The notes under the pieces: model-generated | Databases searched by the model: none | Told to the model about the DNA's origin: nothing | Seen by the model: the letters and a program-made list of their open reading frames with translations, nothing else | Made by a program: the position numbers and the translations under genes | NCBI GenBank assembly: GCA_013003715.1 | Contig: JABDIN010000036.1 | Span: forward strand, 85,387 to 149,386 | DNA: 64,000 nt | DNA from: Desulfobacteraceae bacterium | Lineage (GTDB): Bacteria; Desulfobacterota; Desulfobacteria; Desulfobacterales; Desulfosarcinaceae | Reading direction: 5' to 3' | Shown here: positions 51,460 to 61,468 of the stretch, piece by piece | Numbering within the stretch: position 1 is the stretch's first letter | How the letters are laid out: every line of letters starts with the position of its first letter

Positions 51460-52212
51460 TTATCCCGGTGGAACCCCGGTATCATCGAACCATTTGGACG
51501 CCATTGCTACAAATTCCATCTGGTGTCTCTTCATCGACATACGATGATCCCCCTGATCCTGGATCCATAGTTTCTTCGGAGGCTTTGATTTTCCGTGTAA
51601 TAATACCGCATCGGACACCGGCACTATTTCATCGGACTCCCCGTGCACAACGAAGATGTGGTGATGATTACCCAGAAGGTGTGTAATATCAAATTCTGGA
51701 ACCGTCTGCGGTTCCGCGATACCATACCGGTACTCAGCCACAGGTGATGCGGACACCCCCCGGACATGCCGGCTTTGGACAGGTGCAGCAAAGCTCACCA
51801 GGGAACGAATGTCCATTTGAGCGGCCACGCAGAGGGAGACGGTTCCGCCAAAACTGCTGCCGAACAAGCTGATGGCCGATCCCAGGTCAGGTCTGTCCCG
51901 TAGCAGGGAAACGGCGTTTTTTAAATCTTCACATCGCCCCTCCAGCGCGGTGTCAAGTTCAAACCGGCCGCCACTGGCACCACAGCCCCTGTAATCAAAT
52001 CGAAAATACGCAAAACCCAGTTTGTTGCTGGCATTTGCCAGCGCCAGCTGTTTCGGGGAATTGCTGTCGGCCAGAAGTCCGTGCGATCCAATGATAATTG
52101 GTGGTCGGATCGCCCCCGGCAGATGTAAGGTGCCGGATAATTGAAAACCACCTGAATTAAAACGGATTTTTTCTTCACGGCCGAAAGCACCGCTCATTTC
52201 CGTCATGCCCAT
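51460..52212 (-). CDS. Alpha/beta hydrolase
   Basis: About 250 residues. GSHGLLADSNSPK is the oxyanion strand, LFGSSFGGTVSL holds the nucleophile Ser, VVHGESDEIVPVSD the Asp, and DQGDHRMS the His. It resembles serine aminopeptidase or esterase-type hydrolases (UPF0227/COG1073 class). The substrate is not predictable. It converges with the small charged protein gene. Confidence 0.85.
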   Translation of the reverse strand: MGMTEMSGAFGREEKIRFNSGGFQLSGTLHLPGAIRPPIIIGSHGLLADSNSPKQLALANASNKLGFAYFRFDYRGCGASGGRFELDTALEGRCEDLKNAVSLLRDRPDLGSAISLFGSSFGGTVSLCVAAQMDIRSLVSFAAPVQSRHVRGVSASPVAEYRYGIAEPQTVPEFDITHLLGNHHHIFVVHGESDEIVPVSDAVLLHGKSKPPKKLWIQDQGDHRMSMKRHQMEFVAMASKWFDDTGVPPG

Positions 52213-52396
52213 TTTATCTTGACACCTTCCCGTGGTTCTGATTTTTCGTTTAATTCATTTAATTTATCCGAAAAAAGGGATATATACAATCTTTTCACGC
52301 TGGTGTGAAGGGCCTGTTCCGAATTTCCTGGGTGATCGCTTGTGGATTCGGCATGGCATCAGACGCATTCAAATATTGATATCAGGATAACCATTT

Positions 52397-53791
52397 ATGA
52401 CGATAAAGATAAAACGCGGACATATCCTCGAGTTGTCCATTTCAGATATGGCATTTGGCGGTAAAGGTGTCGCAAAAATCGACGGTTTCACTGTTTTTGT
52501 GGATATGGGGGTTCCCGAGGATGTGGTCACGGCCAGGATAACCAAAAAAAAGAAAAACTATGCCGAAGCCAGAGTAGTGGACCTGTTATCCGCTTCACCG
52601 TTCCGGCAACCCGCCCCATGTCCGTACAGTGGAATTTGCGGCGGATGCAAGTGGCAGTTTCTAGATTATCAAAAACAATTGGAGTACAAGCGCTCGCATG
52701 TTCAGGAATCCTTGGAACATATCGGTGGCATGCAGGGGGTGAACGTGCTGCCGACATTAGGCTCACTCAAGCAATTTGCTTATCGGAATAAAATGGAATT
52801 TTCCTGTTCGGATAAACGGTGGTTGCTCCCCGAAGAGATGTCCCGGGAAACGGTGGAGCCCGGATTCGGTATCGGATTACATGTGCCGGGGACATTCTAC
52901 AAAGTATTGGATATCGATGCCTGTCTGCTTCAACCCGAAAGGGGCAATGAGATCCTCGACGATGTCAGAGCGTATATCAGATCATCCCCTGCACCGGTAT
53001 ACGGTTTGCGATCCCACAAAGGGTATTGGCGGTTTTTGATGTTGAGGCATTCCGTGGCCCTGGACCAGTGGATGGTGAATATCATCACCGCCATTGAGGA
53101 CCAAAAAACGGTTGCGCCCCTGGCCCGCCTGCTGGTGGACAAGTACCCGGAAATAACCGCGGTGGTGAACAATATCACCGCAAAAAAATCCGGTGTGGCC
53201 ATTGGTGAATATGAAATCCATCTGGCAGGCAAATCGACCATTACAGAGCGTATCGGCGAGTTTGAATTCGACATTTCCGCCAATTCCTTTTTCCAGACGA
53301 ACACACGTGGGGCGAAAACGCTTTACGATGTTGCCAAGCGGTTTGCCGGACTCACCGGAGCTGAGAATGTGGTGGATCTTTATTGCGGTACCGGTACCAT
53401 TGCGATCTATCTATCAGATATGGCCAAGTCCGTTGTGGGATTGGAAATGGTCACCGATGCCGTTCAGGATGCTAAGAAAAATTGTGAGAAAAACGGTGTC
53501 GGGAATGTCCGTTTCATAACCGGTGATATCCGGTTCACCATGGATCAGATTGAGACGGTTCCGGAGGTGATGATCATAGATCCACCCCGAGCGGGAATGC
53601 ACAAGGACGTGGTGAAAAAGGTCTTGGAATTAGCACCTGCCAAAATTGTATATGTATCCTGCAATCCGGCAACCATGGCCCGGGATCTGGCACTGATCAA
53701 GGATCACTATACTGTCGGTGACGTTCAACCAGTTGATATGTTTCCCCATACGTACCATATCGAGTCGGTTGCGGCGCTGATCCGGAAATGA
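52397..53791 (+). CDS. rlmD: 23S rRNA (uracil-C5)-methyltransferase, RlmD/RumA family
   Basis: About 464 residues. N-terminal TRAM domain (LSISDMAFGGKGVAKIDGFTV) binds RNA, the 4Fe-4S Cys set is CPYSGICGGCKWQ with a further Cys in the middle domain, and the SAM domain has VDLYCGTGTIAIYL, IDPPRAGMHKD and the catalytic Cys in VYVSCNPATMARDL. It makes m5U in 23S rRNA or a related RNA; RlmC and RlmD cannot be told apart here. Standard length. Confidence 0.93.
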   Translation: MTIKIKRGHILELSISDMAFGGKGVAKIDGFTVFVDMGVPEDVVTARITKKKKNYAEARVVDLLSASPFRQPAPCPYSGICGGCKWQFLDYQKQLEYKRSHVQESLEHIGGMQGVNVLPTLGSLKQFAYRNKMEFSCSDKRWLLPEEMSRETVEPGFGIGLHVPGTFYKVLDIDACLLQPERGNEILDDVRAYIRSSPAPVYGLRSHKGYWRFLMLRHSVALDQWMVNIITAIEDQKTVAPLARLLVDKYPEITAVVNNITAKKSGVAIGEYEIHLAGKSTITERIGEFEFDISANSFFQTNTRGAKTLYDVAKRFAGLTGAENVVDLYCGTGTIAIYLSDMAKSVVGLEMVTDAVQDAKKNCEKNGVGNVRFITGDIRFTMDQIETVPEVMIIDPPRAGMHKDVVKKVLELAPAKIVYVSCNPATMARDLALIKDHYTVGDVQPVDMFPHTYHIESVAALIRK

Positions 53792-53849
53792 CCCGCCGGA
53801 CGCTAAGGAAAGTACGATGATACACATTAATTGGTAATGGAGACAGGCA

Positions 53850-54425
53850 ATGGAAACCAATGGAAATGAAAAAACCGCACTGCTGATCATCGATATGGTC
53901 AAGGACAACTTTGTGCCGGAAAAGCATTTACCGATTACCGAACATGCACTTCGGATCATCAATCCCATCAATAAATTGGCGTTACGGGTGCGAGACGCGG
54001 GCGGATGGGTGGTCTTTTCCACCGATGCCTTTCGTGAAGATGATTTTATTTTCCACGGACGCATGCGACCGCATGCCTTGGCGGGAACAACCGGTGCCGA
54101 GATCATTGACGAACTGGATCGCAGACCTGAAGATTTATGGCTGCCAAAACCTAAATTCTCAGCTTTTTTCGATACTGACCTGGCTGATCAACTCAGTGAC
54201 CGGAAGATCACCCGATGCGCGGTGGCCGGCATCGCGACCAATTTCTGTGTCTTGACAACGGTCATGGATGCCATCTGTAATGATTTCCAAGCGGTCATGC
54301 TGGAAGATTGTACGGCCGCGTTTACTCCGCAAATTCATGAAAACACCTTATCGCTGTACCGTAGAAATCCACTTCATCCGTTACTGAGAGTTGACAGCTC
54401 AAATGTGCTGACTGGAGAATTATAG
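53850..54425 (+). CDS. Isochorismatase-family cysteine hydrolase
   Basis: About 191 residues. The catalytic triad of the family is seen as Asp in LLIIDMVKDNF, Lys in WLPKPKFSAFF and Cys in AGIATNFCVLTTVMDA. Members include nicotinamidase and isochorismatase-like amidases. Exact substrate unknown. It follows the rRNA methyltransferase by 58 bases on the same strand and converges with the MocA-like gene. Confidence 0.88.
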   Translation: METNGNEKTALLIIDMVKDNFVPEKHLPITEHALRIINPINKLALRVRDAGGWVVFSTDAFREDDFIFHGRMRPHALAGTTGAEIIDELDRRPEDLWLPKPKFSAFFDTDLADQLSDRKITRCAVAGIATNFCVLTTVMDAICNDFQAVMLEDCTAAFTPQIHENTLSLYRRNPLHPLLRVDSSNVLTGEL

Positions 54426-54509
54426 ATTTGTTTTTTGAGAAAAGAGATGAAGATTCACTCAGCAAACAAGTTTTGTTCCTTCGCCGATTGTGCCGCAAAT
54501 GAATATGGA

Positions 54510-55139
54510 TTATCGGCTGTTTAAGGCATCCAGGTCGGCTGATGTGTCCACATCCTGAAATATACCGGCATCCGGGATCTGTACCAGGCACGTTCTATCC
54601 GGATTCGCGGTGATAATTTTTTTAGCACCCGCATCCCCTGAAATTGACAACAACTGACGATACATGGTCCTGCGGAAAATCGTTGGATTTCTCAGTATAC
54701 CCTCGCAAACCGGTGCACAAATGTCCTGGCCGCTGGCCATAAAGCGGTCAAGCAGCAGGTTTATGGTTTCTCCATTGATCAGGGGTTGATCAGCCAGCAA
54801 AAACATGACCGAATCATGGTCTTCGGCAACTTGGGCCAACCCGGTCATTATGGATCGGCTTATTCCCGCCTGATATCCGGGATTGTCAATCACACTCACA
54901 CGTTTATGATCGAAGATATCGCCCAGTTCTTTGCATATTTTATCCTTGTCATGGCCAAGAACGACAACCACCCGTGACAGGTTCGACTGCAGGCATGCAT
55001 GGACGGACCACGACAGCATGGGTTGCCCCTTATATTTCACCAATTGTTTGGATCTACCCATTCTGCTGGATTTGCCTGCGGCAAGGAGTATTCCGGCAGT
55101 GTTGTATTCCCGGTCTTGTGAATTCAATTGTCTGGCCAT
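54510..55139 (-). CDS. mocA: MobA/MocA-like molybdenum cofactor nucleotidyltransferase
   Basis: About 209 residues. GILLAAGKSSRMGRSKQLV is the nucleotide-binding signature, with FLLADQPLIN as the metal-binding part and SGDAGAKKII near the end, closest to MocA (CTP:molybdopterin cytidylyltransferase). It would form MCD cofactor for xanthine-dehydrogenase-type enzymes. It diverges from the PadR/MoeA-like pair, which fits a shared molybdenum theme. Confidence 0.87.
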   Translation of the reverse strand: MARQLNSQDREYNTAGILLAAGKSSRMGRSKQLVKYKGQPMLSWSVHACLQSNLSRVVVVLGHDKDKICKELGDIFDHKRVSVIDNPGYQAGISRSIMTGLAQVAEDHDSVMFLLADQPLINGETINLLLDRFMASGQDICAPVCEGILRNPTIFRRTMYRQLLSISGDAGAKKIITANPDRTCLVQIPDAGIFQDVDTSADLDALNSR

Positions 55140-55264
55140 GGTTGGGTATTCGGACTTTATGGTTATGATGCGGGAGGTAACACGACCTGTCGGTCAATTA
55201 TGATTGACAATGATATTCCACAGTGGAATATTCCAGTCAAGAAAATACTGTCATTGATTGTCCC

Positions 55265-55813
55265 ATGAAAACAAAGCCGGCCACGAAATATATTGTTCTA
55301 GGTGCTCTATTCGGAGAACCGATGCACGGATACGACATCATGTTGTATCTAAAGGATCATCTCCGGACCATATGGTATGTAGGCACGAGTCAGCTATATG
55401 CGTTGCTTAAAAAAATGGAAGAACAACAGCTGGTTGAAACGAAAACCAAGACACAGCTTCAACGGCCGTCCAAACGAATTCACCAATTAACGCCGTCGGG
55501 AGAAGCCGAATTCATATCATGGGTGTGCCGGCCATGTGATCATGTGCGGGATTTAAGGATTGAGTTCATGGCGAAACTTTTTTTTATTCACCGGCATAAC
55601 CTTGCCGGCGGTAGACAATTAATCGCCGGTCAGCGGCTTATCCTCAACCATAGACTCACAAAGATGAAACAAAGATCCCGTGATTCGGCGGATGCCTACC
55701 AGGACTTGCTCCGGAATTATAAAATGAAGACACTGAACAACTGGCTTGACTGGATCGACCGGTGTGCAGAACCGTTTATCAATGAACATGTCGCGGAGAC
55801 CTCGGATGTTTAA
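55265..55813 (+). CDS. PadR-family transcriptional regulator
   Basis: About 182 residues from ATG 55265; the frame extends 42 bases further back to a TTG, which would add unlikely residues. A winged-helix of the PadR type is seen (YIVLGALFGEPMHGYDIMLYL, TSQLYALLKKMEEQQLVE, QLTPSGEAEF) followed by a helical dimerisation domain. PadR repressors respond to phenolic or antibiotic compounds; here it overlaps the MoeA-like gene by 8 bases and probably controls it, and perhaps the divergent MocA gene. Confidence 0.9.
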   Translation: MKTKPATKYIVLGALFGEPMHGYDIMLYLKDHLRTIWYVGTSQLYALLKKMEEQQLVETKTKTQLQRPSKRIHQLTPSGEAEFISWVCRPCDHVRDLRIEFMAKLFFIHRHNLAGGRQLIAGQRLILNHRLTKMKQRSRDSADAYQDLLRNYKMKTLNNWLDWIDRCAEPFINEHVAETSDV

Positions 55814-56846
55814 AGAAAAAATGAATTTCAAAAAAATTAAAGTTGAAGACGCGGTGGGTACTGTTTTAGGCCACGATATCACAAGAATCGTACCCGGAGA
55901 ATATAAAGGGGTCGGATTCAAAAAAGGACATGTCGTGGCGGCGGACGATATCCCGGCGCTCCTGAAACTCGGCAAACAGCATCTTTATGTGCTCGATCTT
56001 TCGGATGATCTGATGCATGAAGACGATGCCGCCATGCGCATCGCCACGGCAGTGAGCGGTCAGAACATTGAATGGACCCATCCTTCCGAAGGAAAGTCCA
56101 GTATGAAGGCCGCATGTGACGGTATCGTGAAAATCGATGCGGAGACCTTGCTCCGCATCAATTCCATCGATAAAATTATTGTCTCGACATTGAAAAACAA
56201 TTCCACCTGCAAAAAAGGCCAGGTGGTCGCCGCCACACGAATTATTCCGTTGACCATCGAAAAAGAGAAGATCGGGAATCTTGAGGCGTTGACGGCCATT
56301 CCCCGAAAAGTCGTCAAAGTTCTGCCGTTTCGCAACGTCAATGTCGGGGCAGTGGTCACGGGCTCCGAGATATATAGCGGTTTGATAAAAGATGAATTCG
56401 ACCGCTTCGTGGGAACCCATGTGGCGGAATACGGCGGTCGTATTATCAAAAAAATACTGGCGCCCGATGTACCGGAGAGAATTGCAGAGGCCGTTTCCGA
56501 GCTGCAAACCCTGGGATGTGATCTGATTCTGACCACCGGCGGGCTGTCGGTGGATCCCGACGATGTCACACCGTTGGGAATCCGGCAGGCCGGTGCGGAA
56601 ATCATCTCTTATGGCGCGCCTGTTCTTCCAGGCGCCATGTTTCTGTATGCCATACTGGACAGCACGCCGATCTTAGGGCTTCCGGCGTGCGTTTATTATC
56701 ATACCACGACGGTGTTCAACCTGTTTCTACCCCGGGTGTTGGCCGGGGACCCCATCAGCAGAAATGAAATCGCGGCCATGGGTCACGGCGGTCTATGTCT
56801 CAATTGCGAGATATGCCGATTCCCGATTTGCCCGTTTGGCAGATAA
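55806..56846 (+). CDS. MoeA-like molybdopterin-binding protein
   Basis: About 346 residues from ATG 55806 (GGAG 7 bases upstream, in the end of the PadR gene). The N-terminal 150 residues correspond to the MoeA-like beta domain (VEDAVGTVLGHDIT, FKKGHVVAADDIPALLKLG). The MoCF-binding domain follows with VTGSEIYSGLIKDEF, LILTTGGLSVDPDDVTPLGI. The last 20 residues carry four Cys (CLNCEICRFPICPFG), which could form a metal site. Such molybdopterin-binding proteins are common near MocA and selenate/xanthine dehydrogenase genes and may act in cofactor insertion or sensing. Exact role unknown. Confidence 0.88.
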   Translation: MFKEKMNFKKIKVEDAVGTVLGHDITRIVPGEYKGVGFKKGHVVAADDIPALLKLGKQHLYVLDLSDDLMHEDDAAMRIATAVSGQNIEWTHPSEGKSSMKAACDGIVKIDAETLLRINSIDKIIVSTLKNNSTCKKGQVVAATRIIPLTIEKEKIGNLEALTAIPRKVVKVLPFRNVNVGAVVTGSEIYSGLIKDEFDRFVGTHVAEYGGRIIKKILAPDVPERIAEAVSELQTLGCDLILTTGGLSVDPDDVTPLGIRQAGAEIISYGAPVLPGAMFLYAILDSTPILGLPACVYYHTTTVFNLFLPRVLAGDPISRNEIAAMGHGGLCLNCEICRFPICPFGR

Positions 56847-56929
56847 TTGAAGCATCCTCGCGGCTAGCCGAGGGGAAGGTGCCCGTTAATGCGGGTTCCG
56901 CATTGGTGGCGGAAGTGAACCGGTTCCCC

Positions 56930-59677
56930 CTATTTACTCGCCGTGAGTTTCCGCAGCACATAAGGCAGGATACCACCGTGTATAAAATAGGCCACGTCTA
57001 CATCCGTATCCAAACGGGCGGTAACTGAGAAATTTATGTCGCGGCCATCTTTTTTCCTGGCGGTTACCGTCAGCTTTTGTCTCGGGGTTATATCGGTAAT
57101 CCCGTGAATCGAAAAGGTATCGGCGCCTTCCAATCCAAGTGTTTCGGCGTTTTCGCCCTTGGAGAACACCAGCGGCAATACGCCCATTCCCACAAGATTA
57201 TTCCGGTGAATACGCTCGTAGGATTGTGCGATGACCGCTTTGATTCCCAGCAATGTCGTCCCCTTGGCCGCCCAGTCCCGGGATGAACCGGTGCCGTATT
57301 CCTTTCCCCCCAGGACAATCAAGGGGATCGCGTTCTTCAGATAGATCATGGCCGCGTCGTAGATGAACATCTCTTTTTCTTCAGGATATTTGATGGTCCA
57401 GCTGCCTTCCTTGGGCGCCACCAAATTGTTTTTGATGCGGATGTTGCCGAAGGTGCCGCGCATCATGACCTCGTGGTTTCCCCGTCTGGACCCATATGAA
57501 TTGAATTGTGCCGGCGGTACATGGTTGTCCACCAGATATTTGCCGGCCGGATATGTCTCGGGGATGGCGCCTGCCGGTGAAATATGATCGGTGGTCACGG
57601 AGTCTCCCAGTATGAGAAAAGGCCGGGCATTGTCAATTTCCGACGGCCGTCCGGCTTCAATGCTGAAATTGTCAAAATAGGGCGGTTTTTTGATATAGGT
57701 CGAGTCGTCCTGCCAATCATAGGTCGTGCCTTCAGCCACCGGCAACGCTTTCCAGAATTCATCACCGTCAAATATCCGGCCATACTCGGTCTCGAAAAAT
57801 TCCTTCCGTACATGACGATCCACCAAAGCCTGTATTTCCGATTTGTCCGGCCACAGATCCTCGAGATAAACCGGGTCTCCGTTGGGATCGAGGGCGACGG
57901 GTTCAATGGTCAGATCCGTGTCCATCCGGCCGGCGATGGCAAACAGCACGACCAGCATGGGGGAAGCGAGAAAGTTTGACTTTATCTGTTGATGAATCCG
58001 CGCCTCAAAGTTGCGGTTGCCGGACAGAACGGCCGCCACATTCAGGTCCTTGTCCTTGATCAACGCCTCGATTTCCGGATGGAGGGGACCGCTATTCCCA
58101 ATGCAGGTGGTACAGCCGAAAGCGGCGAGGTGGAATCCCAGCGACTTGAAATAGGGCATCAGTCCCGCGTCCGTCAGGTAGTCCTCCACCACCCTGGACC
58201 CCGGCGCCAGGCTGGTCTTGACAAAATCCGGTATCCGCAGCCCTTTTTCGACCGCCTTTTTGGCAATGAGACCAGCCCCCATCAACACACTTGGATTGGA
58301 TGTATTCGTGCACGATGTAATGGCGGCGATGACGACATTACCGTCGCCCAGCTTCACCGTTTTGCCGTTGAGTTCAAACTCAAATTGGCGCTTGGACACG
58401 GGCGTACATTTTTTGGCCCGAATGGTTTTACATCCGGATTCATCGTGGAATTTGGAAATTTGGGAGATTTCCGTATCACGGTCGTACTCGCAGCCGAGGA
58501 TTTTGGCAAACGCGCCCTTGATCCCGGAGAGGCAAATCCGGTCCTGGGGCCTTGCAGGACCAGCCAGGGACGGCTCTACACTGTTCAGATCGAATTCTAT
58601 GACTTCGGTATACGCCGGGTCTTCGTCACCGGTATAAAACATCCCCATGGCCTTCGCATAGGTCTCGGTCAGCGCGATACGGTCTTCACGACCGGTCATT
58701 CTCAGATAATCCAATGTTTTTTCGTCCACGGGAAAAAAACCGAGCGTAGCGCCGTATTCCGGTGTCATATTGGCGATCGTCGCCCGGTCCGGTACGGAGA
58801 GATTTTTCATGCCCGGGCCAAAATATTCGACGAATTTTTCAACGACATTATGCTTTCTGAGCATCTCGGTGATAGTGAGCACTAGATCCGTTGCCGTGAT
58901 ACCCTCCTTCAATGCGCCGGTCAGTTTTACACCGATGACTTGGGGAATGGCCATATAATATGGCTGACCCAGTGCAACAGCCTCTGCCTCGATGCCACCC
59001 ACCCCCCAGCCCATAACCCCAATGGCGTTGATCATGGGCGTATGGGAATCGGTGCCGACCAGGGTATCCGGATATGCGGTGTCCGTTCCATTTTTTTCCT
59101 CGGCGATGACCACCCGCCCCATATATTCAAGATTTACCTGGTGACAAATACCGGAGTTGGGCGGCACCACCTTGAAATTGTCAAAACTCTTCTGTGCCCA
59201 CTTCAACAATTTATACCGTTCACCGTTACGCTCATACTCTTTGGCCACGTTTTTCTCGAGGCTGTCCGTTGTGCCGAAGTAATCGACCTGGATACTGTGG
59301 TCCACAACCAACTCGACCGGCACCAGCGGATTGATCAGCTTCGGATCACCGCCCATCTCTTTCACCGCATCACGCATTACCGCCAGATCCACCACTGCCG
59401 GCACACCGGTGAAATCCTGCATGAGTACACGGGCCGGATGATAGGGGATTTCCACGGGGGTGTCGTACTTTTTTTGCCATCCGGCAATTTGTCTAACGTC
59501 CTCTTCACGAACCACATATCCATCGAATTTCCTCAACAGATTTTCAACCAGAACCTTTATGGAAAACGGCAGCTTTCGAACGTTCGCCATACCCTTTTCT
59601 TCCAGTTTGTTGATATTGTATATAGTGAACGTCCGGCCATCGGCTTGGATGTTGTCCATAAAGTCTGATTGTTTCAT
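56930..59677 (-). CDS. acnA: Aconitate hydratase (AcnA type)
   Basis: About 915 residues. VGTDSHTPMINAIGVMGWGVGGIEAE, the 4Fe-4S Cys ligands in SCTNTSNPSV and FGCTTCIGNSG, and the C-terminal swivel domain with YGSRRGNHEVMMRGTF, GKEYGTGSSRDWAAKG identify AcnA. It interconverts citrate and isocitrate. ATG 59677 has AAGGGG upstream. No other TCA gene is adjacent. Confidence 0.97.
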   Translation of the reverse strand: MKQSDFMDNIQADGRTFTIYNINKLEEKGMANVRKLPFSIKVLVENLLRKFDGYVVREEDVRQIAGWQKKYDTPVEIPYHPARVLMQDFTGVPAVVDLAVMRDAVKEMGGDPKLINPLVPVELVVDHSIQVDYFGTTDSLEKNVAKEYERNGERYKLLKWAQKSFDNFKVVPPNSGICHQVNLEYMGRVVIAEEKNGTDTAYPDTLVGTDSHTPMINAIGVMGWGVGGIEAEAVALGQPYYMAIPQVIGVKLTGALKEGITATDLVLTITEMLRKHNVVEKFVEYFGPGMKNLSVPDRATIANMTPEYGATLGFFPVDEKTLDYLRMTGREDRIALTETYAKAMGMFYTGDEDPAYTEVIEFDLNSVEPSLAGPARPQDRICLSGIKGAFAKILGCEYDRDTEISQISKFHDESGCKTIRAKKCTPVSKRQFEFELNGKTVKLGDGNVVIAAITSCTNTSNPSVLMGAGLIAKKAVEKGLRIPDFVKTSLAPGSRVVEDYLTDAGLMPYFKSLGFHLAAFGCTTCIGNSGPLHPEIEALIKDKDLNVAAVLSGNRNFEARIHQQIKSNFLASPMLVVLFAIAGRMDTDLTIEPVALDPNGDPVYLEDLWPDKSEIQALVDRHVRKEFFETEYGRIFDGDEFWKALPVAEGTTYDWQDDSTYIKKPPYFDNFSIEAGRPSEIDNARPFLILGDSVTTDHISPAGAIPETYPAGKYLVDNHVPPAQFNSYGSRRGNHEVMMRGTFGNIRIKNNLVAPKEGSWTIKYPEEKEMFIYDAAMIYLKNAIPLIVLGGKEYGTGSSRDWAAKGTTLLGIKAVIAQSYERIHRNNLVGMGVLPLVFSKGENAETLGLEGADTFSIHGITDITPRQKLTVTARKKDGRDINFSVTARLDTDVDVAYFIHGGILPYVLRKLTASK

Positions 59678-59842
59678 ATCTACCCCTTGTGTGGCTCGCG
59701 ATGAAGCGGTTGACTTAAAATGAAATCCGATAAGTGATCAGGCAGGTGACGACTATTGCACCCGTGTGCATATAAGCCTTTGAGACGATTACCACAATTG
59801 TGCTTGTTGAATCAAGATCATAGAACTATGTCTAATGACCGG

Positions 59843-60547
59843 TCAACCCGAGGATTCGCCTTTTATGCTTTTTATTATTTTTGGAATGAAAAAGGAGAAT
59901 GCAAACAATCCGATTGAAAAAAAGACTTTCGAAGAAACGAGCTCGCCCCAGTTTCCGGATGCCCATACCTCTTGCAAGGTACCGATGAAAAAGGTGAAGA
60001 TAAATGTTCCGACGATAATGCCCAGGCCGGTACCCAGTGCATAGTCCTTGAACCGCACCCGGGTAAGGCCCATCCCGAAATTCATGGGGGTAAACGGAAA
60101 ATAGACCAGCCTCAGGTACAATACGGTGGCAAAGCCATTTCGCCCGATGGCATCGTCGTATCTTTTCAGCTTGTCTCCGATCAGAGAGGCGGCAAACTCC
60201 CGGCCCAGGGTCCGGCCGATGAAAAACGCCGCGCAGGCGCCGATCATGGCCCCGACCCAGACATATAAAAACCCCCAGTACGCGCCGAAAATGGCGGCAC
60301 CTAATCCGGTGAGCAGTGTTCCGGGAACGAAAAGGCAGGTACCGGCCGCATAAATGGTGATATAAACAAGGGGTGCCCACATGCCCACAGCGTCAAGAAA
60401 CTCCGACAATGCAGCTGCGGTCATCAACCCCCTGATCGGCGTATAGCGGACCAGCATAATCGCCGAGACAATGAACAAAACGAATATGGCGGCCTTGACC
60501 CATGCCGCTGAACTCATAATGCCGATATCATAATCATGGTTCCCCAT
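59843..60547 (-). CDS. TVP38/TMEM64-family membrane protein (DedA-like)
   Basis: About 234 residues with five or six transmembrane helices. The SNARE-associated core motif is seen as GTCLFVPGTLLTGLGAAIFGAYWGFLYVW, FFIGRTLGREF and LRLVYFPFTPMNFGMGLTRVRFKDY. Proteins of this family are lipid scramblase or flippase-like; many act on lipid carriers. It lies between aconitase and a DUF547 gene, all leftward. Confidence 0.9.
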   Translation of the reverse strand: MGNHDYDIGIMSSAAWVKAAIFVLFIVSAIMLVRYTPIRGLMTAAALSEFLDAVGMWAPLVYITIYAAGTCLFVPGTLLTGLGAAIFGAYWGFLYVWVGAMIGACAAFFIGRTLGREFAASLIGDKLKRYDDAIGRNGFATVLYLRLVYFPFTPMNFGMGLTRVRFKDYALGTGLGIIVGTFIFTFFIGTLQEVWASGNWGELVSSKVFFSIGLFAFSFFIPKIIKSIKGESSG

Positions 60548-60583
60548 AGCGCCCCCTTGCCCGTTTTTGATGACAACGATGGA

Positions 60584-61336
60584 CTATTTCCGGTTCAGCG
60601 ACCAGTCGTAATGAAGGTATTTGATCTTCAGCGGCCCGCCCGCACCATCCAATGATTGTTTTAAGGTACCCCGCGCATACTTTTTCATAAACCCCGGGAC
60701 ATCACCGTTGAAGTCTTCATTGAACCATTTGAAGATTTTGCTGACGTATAGGGTATCATCCTTGAGATAATTGCGGTCAGGACTATTGATGAACCGGATG
60801 GTGGCATCCTCCAATTGCTGTTCCAGACGGTCTTCCGTATAGGGTTCTGGTCGAAGGGGAGGGCAACTGAGTGCGGCACAATTGATGGCAAAATGCACAC
60901 GCGGATCCTTGAACCGTGGTCTTAAAATGTCATGTTCGATCTGATCCAGGGTCACCATCCGTCCATCGATCCGGGCAAGTTCTTTTTTCCACGGTGACCG
61001 CAACAGGGATCCCAGATTTTTAATTGATGTCACACCCGGATACCCGGTTAGGATCAATTTGATCGTCCATGCATTATAGGCGTTTATGTAAAAGGCAAAT
61101 GCCGCCGGTTCGGTTAGCGTCTCCGGTTTCACCTTCGAGAGGACTTTTAGATAGTCGTCCAGCTTTTCTCCATCCGTTTTGAAACCATCATAATCCACAA
61201 GGCCGTCGGCAACGTGTGCTTTCAACAGGTGCGCGTACACAGTGTTGTCGATGATGGGACCGTTGTCACCGGATGCCGGAATGGACATCACCATCAGGAG
61301 AAGTGGGAACAATAAGCTTATAGAGTTTATCTGCAT
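60584..61336 (-). CDS. DUF547 exported protein
   Basis: About 250 residues with a signal peptide (SISLLFPLLLMVMSIPASG). DUF547 signatures are seen: AFAFYINAYNAWTIKLIL, RIDGRMVTLDQIEHDILRPRF, HFAINCAALSCPPLRPE and the C-terminal LKDDTLYVSKIFKWF. ATG 61336 has GAGGT 6 bases upstream; longer frames start without a signal. The family is often secreted and its function is unknown. It follows the TVP38-type gene order seen elsewhere: DUF547 then TVP38. Confidence 0.85.
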   Translation of the reverse strand: MQINSISLLFPLLLMVMSIPASGDNGPIIDNTVYAHLLKAHVADGLVDYDGFKTDGEKLDDYLKVLSKVKPETLTEPAAFAFYINAYNAWTIKLILTGYPGVTSIKNLGSLLRSPWKKELARIDGRMVTLDQIEHDILRPRFKDPRVHFAINCAALSCPPLRPEPYTEDRLEQQLEDATIRFINSPDRNYLKDDTLYVSKIFKWFNEDFNGDVPGFMKKYARGTLKQSLDGAGGPLKIKYLHYDWSLNRK

Positions 61337-61468
61337 CGTGACCTCTTTAATATCAAAGCTTATCACTGAATCTGATTTATCAACTACTCTCGATCGCGAT
61401 CCCATGCGAGACCTTCCTAATCATCTGAATTGCTTCTGTTATATCCATTTGGCCGGTAATAAAAAATG

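Noticed and set aside
56795..57028. 77-codon ORF at the end of the MoeA-like gene
   Set aside because: It overlaps the MoeA-like 3' end and the antisense aconitase end and contains no domain.
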